Below are positions 1 to 11,556 of a stretch of 64,000 nt of DNA, piece after piece (positions within the stretch are counted from its first letter, which is position 1; each line of letters opens with the position of its first letter). Location: assembly GCA_024364735.1 (NCBI GenBank), contig JAGFNQ010000946.1:298294-362293 (forward strand). The letters run 5' to 3'. The notes beneath the pieces are model-generated. The model saw only the letters and a program-made list of their open reading frames with translations. It did no database searches and was not told where the DNA came from. Position numbers and translations under genes: made by a program. This DNA comes from Boesenbergia rotunda (Eukaryota; Streptophyta; Magnoliopsida; Zingiberales; Zingiberaceae).

Positions 1-1296
1 CATTGGGATGTCCAGAGATAAACATGGATGCTAGTTAAGGGAACTAGTTCATTGGAGTGACTGGCTGTAAGACTTCATATGGAATCTATCTATAGAAATG
101 TCAATGAAGTTCTTACTGCGGCTTAAGTGCGATGTTCCTTTGACTTGCGGTGTTCAAGTCATCTTGGTCATGGAGACTTATACTTTAACATCTTAAGCAA
201 ACATCTCCAAGGAGGTGTGGACCCAGGATGATTGGGTATAAGCCGAAGTGCCCGAAGATGTTTGAACAGCCTACAAAGGATTCACCACTCCTTGCGAGGA
301 GTTGTATACCCAGGTCTATCGTCGGATTGTTACTCAAAACCTCTGGCCAGAGTATATCATGTTTAGAGTGAGAGTCTCTAAAATACATGAGAGTAATTAG
401 AAATCCAAAGGACGAGAAAGACACAACTTGGGCTAGGTGTGACGTAGTCAGCCTAGTGGGGACTGACACTATAGACCGTGTCCTGAACCAAGTGGGTATA
501 AGATGGTGAAGGGAATGAGGCACGATTCATTAGAGCTGCTGAAGGGTTTCAGAATAATTTCTTCTGAGGTCAAACCGTTGATCTTTCGATTAATTGGGGA
601 TCATGATGTACTACTAGGTGCCACTCATGATCGTTCTATAATTGGTTGATTATAGACGGCCAACATAAATCGAAAGCCTATTTAGTCACACTCACAATGA
701 GTAATTCGAGGGATTTAAAACGAGTTGAAAATTTGATTTTCCGATCAAGAGAAATAAGTCGAATCTGAATTTATCAGAGGCGCGATGGAAGCTAAAAATG
801 GCTAAGTCTTTTGAAGGCTTTTTGGGCGAATTAAATGAGTTTAATTCGCGGCGGTTCGGGTTGGTATGGCCGGCCAAAGAGAGTGTCAAAACCCCCTTTG
901 GTGTCCGGCCACAATAAGAGGAGAAAACCAATTAATTTTGGTTTAATTAATAAAATAAATCTAGCGCGATTTGTTTTATAAATTATGGATAAATAAATTT
1001 GTATAAAGAAATTTATATAAATAAAATTTATAGAAATTTATTCTTTTATGGAAGATTAAAATAATCCATGAATTTGTTTATTTTAATTTTATAAAATCCA
1101 TAATAAGAAATTTATAAATTTCTTATAAAATTTATTCCATAATTTAAAGAGAAGAAGAATTAGTTTTTATTATAAATTAGTTTATAATAAAGACTCGGTT
1201 TAAACGGAATAATTAATAAGAAAATTTATAAGATAAATTTCTTATAACTAATTTCGTTAATTTGGTTTAGAGGGAGACTTAGCAAAGGAGTTGCTA

Positions 1297-1307
1297 CTAT
1301 ATAAAGG
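1297..1307 (+). promoter_or_regulatory. TATA box of LTR-C1
   Basis: CTATATAAAGG sits about 660 bp from the LTR end and is preserved at 21694-21701 in LTR-C2 and, in reverse, near 33930 and 41065 in the minus-strand copies. Conservation at the same LTR position across copies supports a retrotransposon core promoter. Activity is inferred, not shown. Confidence 0.6.
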
Positions 1308-1399
1308 AACCAAAGGCTAGCCCTTATTCCACCCAATCAAGAGATTAATTATTCTCTCCCTCTCTCTCTTCTCTTCTCTCCTCCTTCTCTTCTTCTTTC

Positions 1400-1472
1400 C
1401 TTAGGGCCGGCGCACCCTAGCTCTCTAGGGCCGGCGCAGCCTAGTTCCTCTAGGGCCGGCGCCCAATCACAA
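1400..1472 (+). repeat. Short GC-rich repeat in LTR-C leader (three units)
   Basis: CTAGGGCCGGCGC-like units occur three times in about 70 bp, downstream of the TATA box. LTR-C2 has only about two such units near 21798-21838. This is a copy-number-variable minisatellite in the transcribed leader of the LTR. Confidence 0.7.
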
Positions 1473-1961
1473 CACCAAGGAGGTGTTGCCGTGAGCCACT
1501 AGAAGAAGAAGAACCCGAACAAGAAGAAGAAGAAGCGGATAGCGACTCCTCTCCTCTCGGAATTCGATTCCGTTACTTCTTGTTGGTTAGTTTCCTATAT
1601 TTTCTCTTGTTCATCTAGTTGTGCCTTCCGAGGATCTAGTAGTTCTCGTCGGCACAAAACTCGTGACTTGGTGAAGTCATCTCGAAGAGAACTCGGCGTG
1701 GACGCGAATAGAGGCGGAGCTTCCAAGGGACGCTACGGTTGGATCTCGTCCCTTACTTCGAGTTATGAGAGGTACTTGGTAAATTAGTTTACTTTTCCGC
1801 AAAGTTTTAATTTATGATTATGTCAACACATCATAAGGTTGCATGCTAGATACGTGGTTAAAATAATTTAGGAAATTATTTTATGCTAATTCTTCCGCTG
1901 CACGTAAAAATTTAAAATTTTACGAACTCATATCCTTGTCGACATGCACCCGGTCCCGACA

Positions 1962-2497
1962 AAACTGCATGAACCTATAGATTTAAGTAGTCGCAACTCA
2001 CAAAACACATTAAGGATAACTCGTTTGTGCTTGCAAAACATAGAACGGTTGTGAGATGCATAGGACTTTGCCTGGACTTCAGAATGCTTAAATCTGTGCA
2101 TCGCAGTAAGTCTGGGCGTAAAATACCCATATTACAGTGATCAAGTCAAGTAGTCGTGAGTTAAAATCTGAGCTAGACATTATTACTTGACTTGACTAAT
2201 CAAGTGAACACTACTATCATCTAGATAGTTAGCTAGTAATTAAGGTTAGACACTACTTGAATGCTTGGTTTATTTCTGATGCTTGCACACTTATTATTTC
2301 TTTGTTTTGATGAATGCCAAAGGGGGAGGGTTTAAGGGTTAAGTTAGAAGTTAAAGTTTTTAGAAATTAAAATCTTAAAGAAATTAAAAATTCCAGATCT
2401 TAGAGCATGTCATTTGCATATTCTTTTTGGACTCATTGCTTTATCTGGTATGTTCTAACTTTAACCTAGGTTGTCATTGCATCAAAAAGGGGGAGAT
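1962..2497 (+). other. 3' internal end of Copia-D with polypurine tract
   Basis: This is non-coding sequence between the end of LTR-C1 and the start of LTR-D. It ends in AAAAAGGGGGAGAT (2484-2497), a typical plant copia polypurine tract used to prime plus-strand DNA synthesis. A second weaker purine tract lies at about 2321-2331. The coding part of Copia-D is not in the window and was probably displaced to the left by the Copia-C insertion. I see no ORF worth calling here. Confidence 0.7.
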
Positions 2498-2627
2498 TGT
2501 TGGTGCAATTTGCACTAAAAGTTAAACTTGGGTTTTGATGAATGACAAATATGTTAAAGTTAGGCTTGCTTTTGGTTTTGACCTCTTTACTAAGTGTGCA
2601 GGGTTGAAAGACTTAGGACCTGACACC

Positions 2628-2770
2628 AGGCTGAAGTCCAGGGTGGTTGAGTCCTGGCAGGAAGTCCAGTTGGGTTCGTGGGGCTTGACAATTGGCTGAA
2701 GCCCAAGTTGGTTGAAACTTGGCAAAAAGACCAGGGTGGTTGAGCCCTGGCAGGAAGACCTGGTGGGTTA
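2628..2770 (+). repeat. Minisatellite in LTR-D
   Basis: Units built around CCAGGGTGGTTGAGCCCTGG and GGCAGGAAGTCC recur in direct orientation, with slightly different versions near 2638-2670 and 2730-2765 and decayed versions between. Each unit can fold (CCAGG with CCTGG). It resembles the minisatellites found in the LTR-B copies. Confidence 0.65.
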
Positions 2771-3401
2771 AGAAGTTGAGTAGAGCTGCACGAGGTAAGT
2801 AAGGTAAGTCACTGGAGGAGCGAACCAGTGAGGACGGGTCCTATTTTAGGACTGTAGGCGCGGTCCAACTTAGGCCCATTTTGGTGACCTTGGTTGAGTC
2901 CTGGTTAGATCCTTATCCAGGTTTGGACGGGGTCTAATTAACTTTAAATTCATTAACTCTATTTTACAGGATTTATTTGATATGTGAACTAATTAGATTT
3001 TGTTGGTTAATTTTATAAATTTATTCCTCATCTAAAGCCTCGATGGAGGATAAATTTTCATTTAAATTACTCGTATTTCTTATTTTTTTGGAGAATAAAA
3101 TTATTCCTACTAATGATAAAATCTTATTGTTATTTTCTAATTATTCCTATTAGTGCTTAAAATTTTCACGTGAAGCCTAGCTAGAAGGATAAAATCTCCT
3201 TTTAAATTGTATTTTGAATTATTTTTTCGAACAACAAAAAGCCTTGCTGAGGTAAGAGGATAAAACCTCTTGGTTAACTTTTTAGATTAAATTTTATTTA
3301 AATTATTTAAGTGAAGCAAAGATAGAATCATTATCTTGTTTGAATTATTCCTTCTTGCTAATGGATAAAATTTGAGCTGAGAAGATCATGCATCAAGGCA
3401 C

Positions 3402-3409
3402 TATAAAAA
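3402..3409 (+). promoter_or_regulatory. TATA box of LTR-D
   Basis: TATAAAAA lies about 540 bp from the LTR end and is followed by a plausible transcribed leader. No transcript evidence is available. Confidence 0.5.
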
Positions 3410-3947
3410 GGAAGCAAGCAAGCCCTCCTGGATAGGAAGAACAATTTTTCTGGTTCAAGCTTTGGCACTCTCTTGCTTCCACGCTCCTCTGCTGCGGTTT
3501 GTGCTTTGACTCGACGCTGTCCGACCGCTGCCAGAAGATCGTTCCCAACACCCAAGATGCTTCAGATAAATCTAAGTATTGGGTAACATAATTTTTGTTC
3601 TGTCTGCACTTAAATTATTAAAAGGAGAAGTGTAGGGTTGTTACACTTCCACCTAATCTTGTATTCGAATCACTCTACCGGGAGTTTGCCGGTAGAGGTT
3701 TTTAGTGGATTGCCCACAGGAAAGGCTCAAGGAGCCTGGGTCTTCGAGTAGGAGTCGCCGAAGGCTCCGAACGAAGTAAAACTCCTCATGTAATTTTTTA
3801 GTATTTTTCGCTTTCGCTTTTCATTTTAATTTTTCCGCTGTGCACGTTTTTCAAAGCATCGTATAATTTTCTATCGACTCTGATTCTATAATGAAGATTT
3901 TAAAAGTCACATGATTCACCCCCCCTCTCACGTGCATCGGTCCTACA

Positions 3948-4839
3948 CTTGGAGCGTGTGAGCGATGTTATCTGAAGCCTTGGGGGTGAACCCCCTTTTA
4001 TAGCATCCATAGGGGCGCATGTGTCGATGGGGGCGCCTGACACGTGGCCTCTCCTGCGAGAACTCCTATCCGAAGGCTCGGTCAGCGCTTATCCGCTTCA
4101 CTGGGGTGCCTGGGCTGATGGGGGTGCCTGTGTTAACACGGGCGCCTGAGCTGACTTGGTCTAGAGGCTTCGTGGCAGTTTGCTTCGATGTTTTGTTTTG
4201 GGCCTTGAACTGGGGCGCCGGTATCCATACGGGCACCTAGCCCAGTGAGGCACCTCACTCCATTGAGGCTCCTGAGTTGCAGAAACTTATTCCTTCGTTC
4301 CCTGCAACCACGGTTAATTCCAAAACATACAAAGCAAGAATGTTAGACATTATTTACAGTCTTAGCTGTCTTGGTTCTGACTTTGGGTCTCTCAAATGGA
4401 ACCCTAGGTTGAACCGACGCCTACTGTTCCCTAGCACGAGGAACGCGTCCTCACCTACTCCTCTCAGGAGAGTTTATCTTTTGCCAACGGGCTCCTCCGG
4501 TTGAACTTTTGTCCAGCTTTACTCACCAGGTCTTCGTGCCCAACTTCCGGTTAGGTCTTCTTGCCCAACTTCCGGTCAGGTCTTCGGTGCCCAGTCCGCG
4601 ACCAGGACTTCTTGCCCAACTTCCGGTCAGGTCTTCGGTGCCCGGCCCTTTGCCAGGACTTCTTGCCCAGTCCTTGACCAGGACTTCTTGCCCAGCCCTT
4701 TGTCAGGACTTCTTGCGTAGTGTACCTAGGACTTTCCTGTAGACTTAGTAAGCTTGTTAGATCACAACAACACCTTAACTTCTGAACTCTTTGCCATTAT
4801 CAAAACACAGGTTTGACTTTGATGCTTCCGGCACCAACA
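3948..4839 (-). mobile_element. LTR-B1, truncated
   Basis: On the minus strand this starts TGTTGGTGCCGGAAGC, homologous to the start of LTR-B4 at 53561. It is cut off at 3948, where LTR-D ends, so Copia-D inserted into it or a deletion joined them. It has the two hallmarks of LTR-B: a GGGCGCC-rich segment (about 4010-4260) and a minisatellite (4528-4735). The other edge abuts Copia-A integrase sequence at 4840, showing that the LTR-B element had inserted into a Copia-A. Confidence 0.85.
4528..4735 (-). repeat. Minisatellite of LTR-B1 (about 25-bp units)
   Basis: About eight direct units of roughly 25-26 bp are visible, each built on (T/G)TGCCCAACTTCCGGTCAGG or CCAGGACTTC. The corresponding LTR-B2 array (9417-9612) has the same unit. 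LTR-B3 and LTR-B4 carry longer, diverged units. Confidence 0.85.
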
Positions 4840-5850
4840 TATATGTCTTAGACTAGCCTTTCACCCAGTCCACATTTCTATGGGAGTAGAGAGTACTGAC
4901 CTAGATGGTATCAAGTATGTACGCTGCCGTTTCCAGGGCATATCCCCAGAACGAATCCGGCAACTCGGAGCAGCTCATCATTGTCCTAACCCTCTCCATA
5001 AGAGTTCTTTTCCTTCGCTTTGCTGCACCGTTCTGTTGGGGCGTACCGGGTGCAGTCAATTGGGACTGAATCCCAGTCTCTGATAAGTAAGTCCAAAACT
5101 TTCCCAAGAGGTACCCACCATCACGATCTGATCGTAGTGTCTTGATACTTTTACCTTGATATTTCTCCACAACAGTCTTGAATTCTTTGAACTAATCAAA
5201 GATTCAGACTTGCGGCCATCAAGTCAACGTATCCATACCTTTGAATATTCATCTCACGAAGTATTCAAAGCTACCTCTTTCCTGTATAGGCATAGGACCA
5301 CACAAATCAGAATGACCAATTTTAACATATATTTGGCTCTATACCCCTCGGCCTTGAAAGACCTCTTGGGCATCTTACCTTCCAAGCAAGACTCAAAGGT
5401 TGGGAAGTCTCCCACCACCAATGTACCCGAGGGCCCATTGGCTATCGACCTTTGAATCCTACTAAGGTCAGTATGACCAAGCCTTAGATGTCAAAGATAT
5501 ATTTGGTTCATCTTGGAAGAAACTTTTCTCTTATTTTGATTAGATGATGAGCTATTAGCTACTATTTGCATCATGGGAGACTTTGGTTCTAATTTCTTAA
5601 ATTGCTTATCCATGTTCCTAAACAGATAATCTTTCTATTCCACTTTTTAAAAGGCAATAGAATATCCATTATTTCAGAAACTGAACCAATGTTCTTTCTA
5701 AAAAATTAGGTACATAAAAGCAATTTTCTTAAAACGAATACTTTATTTTCCTAAATAAAAATAACTAACTCTCACTGCAATTGTAGCCACCTCCGTAGCA
5801 TATCCCATGTAGACAATAATCTCTTCCTCGGGTAGTCGTTGGGCTTCCTG
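4840..5850 (-). pseudogene. Copia-A1 pol fragment: integrase to protease, decayed
   Basis: This is a minus-strand remnant of copia pol. The longest readable piece (5170-4901) is the integrase core, with RSDRDGGYLL, TPQQNGAA and PDSFWGYALETA. The usual D-E residues are recognisable in RSDRDGG and QQNGAAKRR, but the expected E of the family's VER/SER motif reads K. Upstream, 5460-5850 corresponds to the integrase zinc-binding region and protease, with several frame breaks. It matches the same region of Copia-A3 (13600-14590). Its left edge is cut by LTR-B1 and its right edge by LTR-A2, which starts at 5851. It encodes no functional protein. Confidence 0.85.
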
Positions 5851-7692
5851 TGTTGGGTATGGCTTGGCGGGTTTCCTAAGCGAATACTTGGTCATTCCCA
5901 TAGACCTCTCCATGTCTACGGATTAAAAATTAATCCGAATGGAGACCTGTCTCCCAACGACCATCTCATGCCGTATCGAACGATCCAAATTACAACTAGG
6001 CCAATTACAAAAATCGTCCTTGTAATTTGCTTGACCATTCGACCACGGAAAAGGCAACGAGTGGATCGTCGGCTTTTGTGTTTATGGTCGGGGTCCAGTT
6101 AGTAAATTATTGGCTATGATACAAAATCAAAATAATAAACTGACTAACATGAAATGATGTGGTAAACAATCATGGCACAAATTGACATAAGGGAGCTTGG
6201 GAAAGAAATATACCTTCTCGATCATCTCGCGACCTTCTACCTTATGTCCCTCCCTTCTCGGACGTCATGTGGGCGACGGTCTATCGGCAACCGAGATCAC
6301 GGAGGCCTCTAACCGAGCTCTTCTCCTTAACTAGGCCGAAAACTCCGAACCCTAGTCTCTAGGGTTTTTCAGCCACAAGCTTCACTTCCACTCCCTTTGC
6401 GCCGTCGTCCGCCGGACCTACCCAAGGGCCACCGGACCGGCTGCTCACTTCGAGAGGAAGGAGAAGAAGATGAAGAAGGAGAGAATCACACCCAAACAAA
6501 CCCTCCACTCACTCCCTCAACCTTGCAGCGCCGCCTCCCACCGGCCGCCGGCAGCTTCTCTCCCTTCAGTGAGCACAACAAAAGGTAGAGGACTCCTCTG
6601 CCTTGTCTCAGTGAGCCCCAACCGAAACTTGGTGGAGAGAAGAAGAAGGACCGAAGACGAGAAGCCTCTTCTCCTTTAGCGCCGACCGAACCCTAGGGAG
6701 AATAGGAGAGAGAGAAGAAAAAAGAGAGAGAGTGAGAGGCCTAGGGTGTTAACTCTTGGATCAACCTTGGTTTCATGATCTCCTTGGGTGTTTATAGGGC
6801 TAAGATAGGGACCAAGAGGAGGAGTTGGATCTTGGCCCACTAATAGATCTAAACCCGATCCATTAATTATGATGCATTTCACTAAAAGATCTTAATTGAA
6901 CTTCCTCACCAACCCCCATATTTTCATATGGGCTCCACATATTACGAGTCGTCCATCCCCCCATGTTTAAGGTATCGAATGCCTGTTAATTAATTTAAAT
7001 TACAGTCAATTCAAATTAATTAACCTCTGGATCCTTGACTAGTAGCCCTCAACCTTATCATCATGCCGGATCAAATCCACCTGCAGGATTTAGCATGATG
7101 AACCTTTTGAGCTCATCAAGGGGGCATCATCAACTCGACTCACTAGGACACGGATTCTATCAATAATCAACAACACATCATATTATTAATATTATCTCCC
7201 AACTTATCGGGCCTATCGATCTAACAGAATAGATCTCGCCCATTGCTAAATCTAAGAAATAATAATTAATAATATATGCCCGTTATTATATCGGGATTAT
7301 GGGATCGTACTCCGTAATAAAGTATGAGGTCCTATCCAATTATGGAGTCAGTACAAATTGGATAACCTCGGGTTTTGGTCCTGCTCAATGTACTCAAAGC
7401 ACACTAGTGTAATTCTATGGTCAAGACCAATCATACCTAATTACACTACAATCATCCCGATGGATTGTCCAATTCCATCTCGGTTGTGAGCCTCTATTTA
7501 TACTAAACAAGAAACTGATAACATGATCTTTCGTGTGACACCACACACCATGTTATCTACAATGCAAAGTAATTGGACTTCATGCATGTACTAATATAAA
7601 CAGGCACCTAGTGTACTTGTGATTCTCTTTTCAAAATTTAGATGGATTTCATATGTAAAAAGAGCAATGTCTTTTAGTATACACATCTAACA
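5851..7692 (-). mobile_element. LTR-A2 (3' LTR of Copia-A2)
   Basis: This is 1842 bp with TG...CA ends, reading on the minus strand from TGTTAGATGTGTATAC to ATACCCAACA. The adjoining sequence at 7693-7709 is a reverse-complement polypurine tract (AAGTATAAGTGGGAGAT), so it is the 3' LTR of a minus-strand element. A TATAAACACCC-like box lies near 6786-6796. The purine-rich stretch 6390-6730 is the variable leader. Short ORFs in it are not conserved between LTR-A copies. Confidence 0.9.
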
Positions 7693-8385
7693 ATCTCCCA
7701 CTTATACTTAAAGACTTTGCTGTCCTCAAATTGCCATACATCTGACTCCCTGATCTTCCACATGCCTAAAGATCTCGCTATCAAGGCCTAAGTGAAAAGA
7801 TCTCCCAGGTTGTCTTCTGATGTAATCTAGGCACCAACATCTTTTCCTCTCCTGGGTGGTACTTGCGCTCTATGTGTTTACTCGCATTATGGGCTCGTGA
7901 TTCCTTCGAGTTTGCAATTGCACCATTTTATCACAACAAAATGTGATAGCTTTGAGCAAACCAGGAATCACATTGAAGTCCATCTTGAGGTTCCTGAACC
8001 ATATAGCTTTCTTGGCTACCTCAGAGGCTGCCATACACTCAGCATCCGTGGTGGAGTCCATCACGTAGCTGCTGCGCGACACTCCTCCAAACAATGGTTC
8101 TGCCTCCTAAAAGTAAACACAAAACCCTGAGGTATACTTATACTTGCCCCTATACGACTGGAAGACTGTATCCATATAACCTATAGAGAATTGGTCTGCC
8201 CAGTAAACCAACATATAGTCCTTAGTCGTTCTCAGACACTAATATATGCTTTTACAGCAATCGAATTTCCTTGACCTGGGTTACTCAAATATCTGCTAAC
8301 CATGCCCACAACACAGCAGATATCTGGTCTCGATTTTAGCATACATGAGGCTTCCTATATCCGATGCTAAAGGCACCGCCATTAC
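7693..8385 (-). pseudogene. Copia-A2 RT C-terminus and RNase H fragment
   Basis: The minus strand encodes degenerate RNase H sequence, readable from 8094 to 7870 (DSTTDAECMAASEVAKKAIW), with the family's conserved DSTTEAE-like motif partly kept. This domain normally degrades the RNA strand of the RNA-DNA hybrid during reverse transcription. Frame breaks lie on both sides. The fragment ends abruptly at 8385, where LTR-A3 begins, so a third Copia-A inserted into this copy or a deletion joined them. The polypurine tract lies at its left edge. Confidence 0.8.
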
Positions 8386-8442
8386 TGTAGGGTATGGCTT
8401 GGCGGGTTTCCTTAGCAAATACGTGGTCTATCCGAGAAACCT

Positions 8443-9737
8443 TGTTGGATTGAGAAAAATGATAGAGGGGGGGGGTGAATATCGTTAAAAACTTTTCGGA
8501 TTATGATAGAGCAGATACACAGTGGAAAGAAATTAAATGTACAAGAACACAAGTCTATTTTTTACTTGGTTAGGAGCCACGGTCGGCTCCTACTCCAAGG
8601 CTCACGGTCCTTGACCATACACTTTGGGCAATACTATAATCACGCAAAAAGATTTACAAGTTAAGTACAAAAATATTTTAGGAAATTAAAATTGTTACAC
8701 TTTTCGTTACCAACGCCCGATGTGGATCGAATTTCGGAGCAGAGGGTCATCGTCGGTGATGGGATCTCGAAGTCGGAGTTTGCCGGGGCATAGCTCTTGA
8801 ATGAAAAGCTTTGGAGCGTTGAGAAAAAGTGATGTTGAAGCCTTAGTGTCGAACCCCTTTTATAGTGCTCATACGGGCGCATGTGTGTTGGGGGCGCCTT
8901 GTCGAGCCCCTTTTATAGTGCTCATACGGGCGCCTGTGATGTTGGGGGCGCTTGACACATGCCCATCGATCCGCGAATCCTTATCCGCAGGCTCGATCAG
9001 CGCTTATCCTCCCCTTCTTGGGCACCTGAGCTGATGGGGGCGCCCGTGACCTCACGGGCGGCTGATCCGGCTTGGTCCAGAGGCTTCGTAGCTATGTTTT
9101 GGGTTTTGCCTTCACTATTGGGTGCCCGTATCGATACGAGTGCCTGTCTCCATTCGGGCACCTAGGCCCAGTGAAGTACCTCACTTGCAGACGACCAGTC
9201 CTTCGACCCTGCAACTTAGGTTAGTCCCAAAAAACATAACAAGTATTAATTACAGCCGTAGCTATCTTGGTTTTGACTTCGGGTCTCCCAAATGGAACCC
9301 TAGGTCGAACCGACGCCTACTGTTCCCTCGACGGGGAACGCGTCCTCACCTACTCCTCTCAGGAGAGTTTACCTTTTGCCAATCGGCTTCTTCGGTTGGA
9401 CTTTTGCCCAATCCACCTGACCAGGTCTTTGTGCCCAACTTTCGGTCAGGTCTTCTTGCCCAACTTCCGGTCAGGTCTTCAGTGCCCAGCCTCTTGCCTG
9501 GACATTGTGGCCAGTCCTCGACCAGAACTTCTTTGCCTGACTTCCGGTCAGGTCTTCTTGCCCAGTCCTTGTCCAGGACTTCTTTGCCTAGCCTTTTGCC
9601 AGGACTTCTTGCCTAGTGTGCCTAGGACTTCTTCCTGCACACTCAGTGAACAAGTTAGATCACAATATCATCTTAACTTCTGAACCCTTTGCCATTATCA
9701 AAACCCAGGTTTGACTTAGGTGCTACCTGCACCAACA
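8443..9737 (-). mobile_element. Solo LTR-B2 with AACCT target duplication
   Basis: This is 1295 bp bounded by TG and CA (plus strand TGTTGGATTGAG to GCACCAACA). It is flanked on both sides by AACCT (8438-8442 and 9738-9742). The sequence outside the duplication is continuous LTR-A, so this is one clean insertion later reduced to a solo LTR by LTR-LTR recombination. It carries the GC-rich array (about 8875-9170) and the minisatellite (9417-9612) typical of LTR-B. Confidence 0.95.
9417..9612 (-). repeat. Minisatellite of solo LTR-B2
   Basis: About eight units of 25 bp are visible, each with a GGTCAGGTCTTC or CCAGGACTTC core alternating with GTGCCCAAC or TTGCCCAAC. It is the same array as in LTR-B1. 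Confidence 0.85.
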
Positions 9738-10640
9738 AACCTCTCCATATCTACGGATTAAAATTTAATCCGAATGAAGACCCGTCTCCCATCGACTGTT
9801 TCATGCCGTATCTAATGATCTAAATTATAACTTAGCAAATTACCAAAATCGTCCTTATAATTTGCTCGACCGTTCCACCGTGGAAGAGGCAACGAGTTGA
9901 TCGCCAGCTTTGTGATTATGGTCGGGGTCCAGTTAGTTAATTAACAACTATGATACAAAATTAAATTAACAAGCTAACACACATGAAATGACGAGGTTAG
10001 TAATCATAGCACAAAATTGACATAAGGTTAATCAAAGGAGCATGAAAAGGGTTATACCTCTCCGATCACCTCGCGGTCTTCTACCTTATGTCCCTCCCTT
10101 TTGAACGTCGTGTGGGCGACGATCTACACCGATCCAAGATCACCAAAGCCTCCAAAAGAGCTCTTCTTCTCACCATGGTCGAAAAAGGAAAACCCCAACC
10201 AAGGGTTTCCCTAGCCGCCGACCCCTTCTTCCTCTCCCTTTGCACTGCCGCCCACCGGAGCTGCACCAAGGCCTCCGAACCGGCTACTCACCTTGAGAGG
10301 AAGGAGAAGAAAATGAAGAAGGAGCCCAATCCAGCCCGCAAACCCCTTCTCCCTTAGCCTTGGGCCGTCGCCGCAAGGAAGGCTAGTGCCACCTTATTCC
10401 AGCCGCCGACCGCCTCTCCACCCACGGTAAGCACCACAAAAGGTAGAGGACTCCTCTACCTTGTCTCTGTGATCCCCAACCGAAGTATGGTGGAGGAGAG
10501 AAGAAGAACCGAGGAGAAATTCTGCTCTTCTTCTTGTTGGCGCCGGCCTAACCTTAGGAGGGAAGGAAGAGAGAGAGGAGAGGAGAGAGGCTTAGGGTGT
10601 TAACTCTTGGATTACCCCTTGGTTTCTTTATCTCATAGGG

Positions 10641-10648
10641 TATTTATA
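10641..10648 (-). promoter_or_regulatory. TATA box of LTR-A3
   Basis: TATAAATA on the minus strand, in CCCTATAAATACCC. A similar box occurs in LTR-A2 near 6790 and LTR-A4 near 26100. In LTR-A5 it has decayed to CCTAAAAATAC near 48070. Confidence 0.6.
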
Positions 10649-11556
10649 GGGCTAAGGTAGAGACCAAGAGGAGTTGGATCTTGGCCCACTAATGGATCTA
10701 AACCCGATCCATTAATTAAGATTCATTCCACTTAAGGATCTTAATTGAACTTCCTCACCAACCCCCAGATTTTCATATGGGCTCCACATATTACGAGTGG
10801 TCCATCCCCCTGTATTTAAGATCTCAAATGCTCGTTAATTAATTAAATTACTGATAATTTAAATTAATTAACTTCTGGATCCTTGATTAGTACCATTCAA
10901 CCTTTTCATCGCGCTGGATCAAATCCACCTGCAGGGTTTAGCACAATGAACATTTTGAGCTCATCAAGGGGGCATCATCATCCCGGCTAATCAGGACACG
11001 GATTCCATCGATAATCAATGGTACATCATATTATTAATATTATCACTCAACTTACTGGGCCATCGATCTAACAGAATAGATGTCAACCATTGGTAAATCA
11101 AAGAAATAATGATTAATAATATATGCCCGTTATTATTTCAGGATTAAGGGATCGTACTCCATAATATAAACTGAGGTCCTATCCAATTATCGAGTCAGTA
11201 CAAATTGGATAACCTCGGATTTTGGTCCTACTCAATGTACTCAAAGCACACTAGTGTAATTCTATGGTCAAGACCAACCACACCTAATTACACTACAACC
11301 ATTCCGATGGGTTGTCTAATTTCATCTCGGTTGTGAGCCTCTACTTATACTAGGCAGGGAACTGATAACACGATCTTCTGTGTGTTACCACACACTATGT
11401 TATCTACATTGCATAGTATTGGACTTCTGCATGTATTAATGTAAATAGACACCTAGTGTAGTTGTAATTCTCTTTTCATAATAAAGAAGTTCATATATAA
11501 AAAGTTATGTCTTTCAGTATACACATCTTACAATCTCCCACATATACTTAAAGACA

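Larger units (their letters stand above)
1..1961 (+). mobile_element. LTR of Copia-C, truncated at window edge (copy C1)
   Basis: This stretch matches 20366-22334 almost base for base, apart from small indels. That stretch is the 3' LTR of the plus-strand Copia-C. The copy here starts inside the LTR and ends in CGGTCCCGACA, the canonical LTR end. No primer binding site follows position 1961, so it is a 3' LTR or a solo LTR, not a 5' LTR. A TATA-like CTATATAAAGG lies at 1297-1307, followed by a pyrimidine-rich leader. Short ORFs inside it are not conserved between LTR copies and I do not call them genes. Confidence 0.9.
2498..3947 (+). mobile_element. 3' LTR of Copia-D
   Basis: The LTR begins TGTTGGTGCAATTTGC directly after the polypurine tract and ends CATCGGTCCTACA. 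That gives 1450 bp with TG and CA termini. It has a TATA box at 3402-3409 and a G/T-rich minisatellite at 2628-2770. The AT-rich middle (2980-3350) holds degenerate repeats around GGATAAAAT. Only one copy is present in the window, so its exact ends rest on the polypurine tract, the TG/CA termini and the abrupt change to LTR-B sequence at 3948. The style resembles Sirevirus LTRs, but that assignment is inference. Confidence 0.8.
8386..11532 (-). mobile_element. LTR-A3 (3' LTR of Copia-A3), interrupted by a solo LTR-B
   Basis: After removal of the solo LTR-B and one copy of its target duplication the length is about 1847 bp, matching LTR-A2 (1842 bp). Ends on the plus strand are TGTAGGGTATGGC and CACATCTTACA. 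The polypurine tract of Copia-A3 follows at 11533-11546. The TATA box is TATTTATA at 10641-10648. The purine-rich variable leader spans about 10080-10600. Confidence 0.9.

Noticed and set aside
10081..10357. Short ORFs in LTR-A leaders (also 6397-6679, 25200-25535)
   Set aside because: They lie in LTR sequence, differ between copies and show no domain; they are chance frames in purine-rich DNA.
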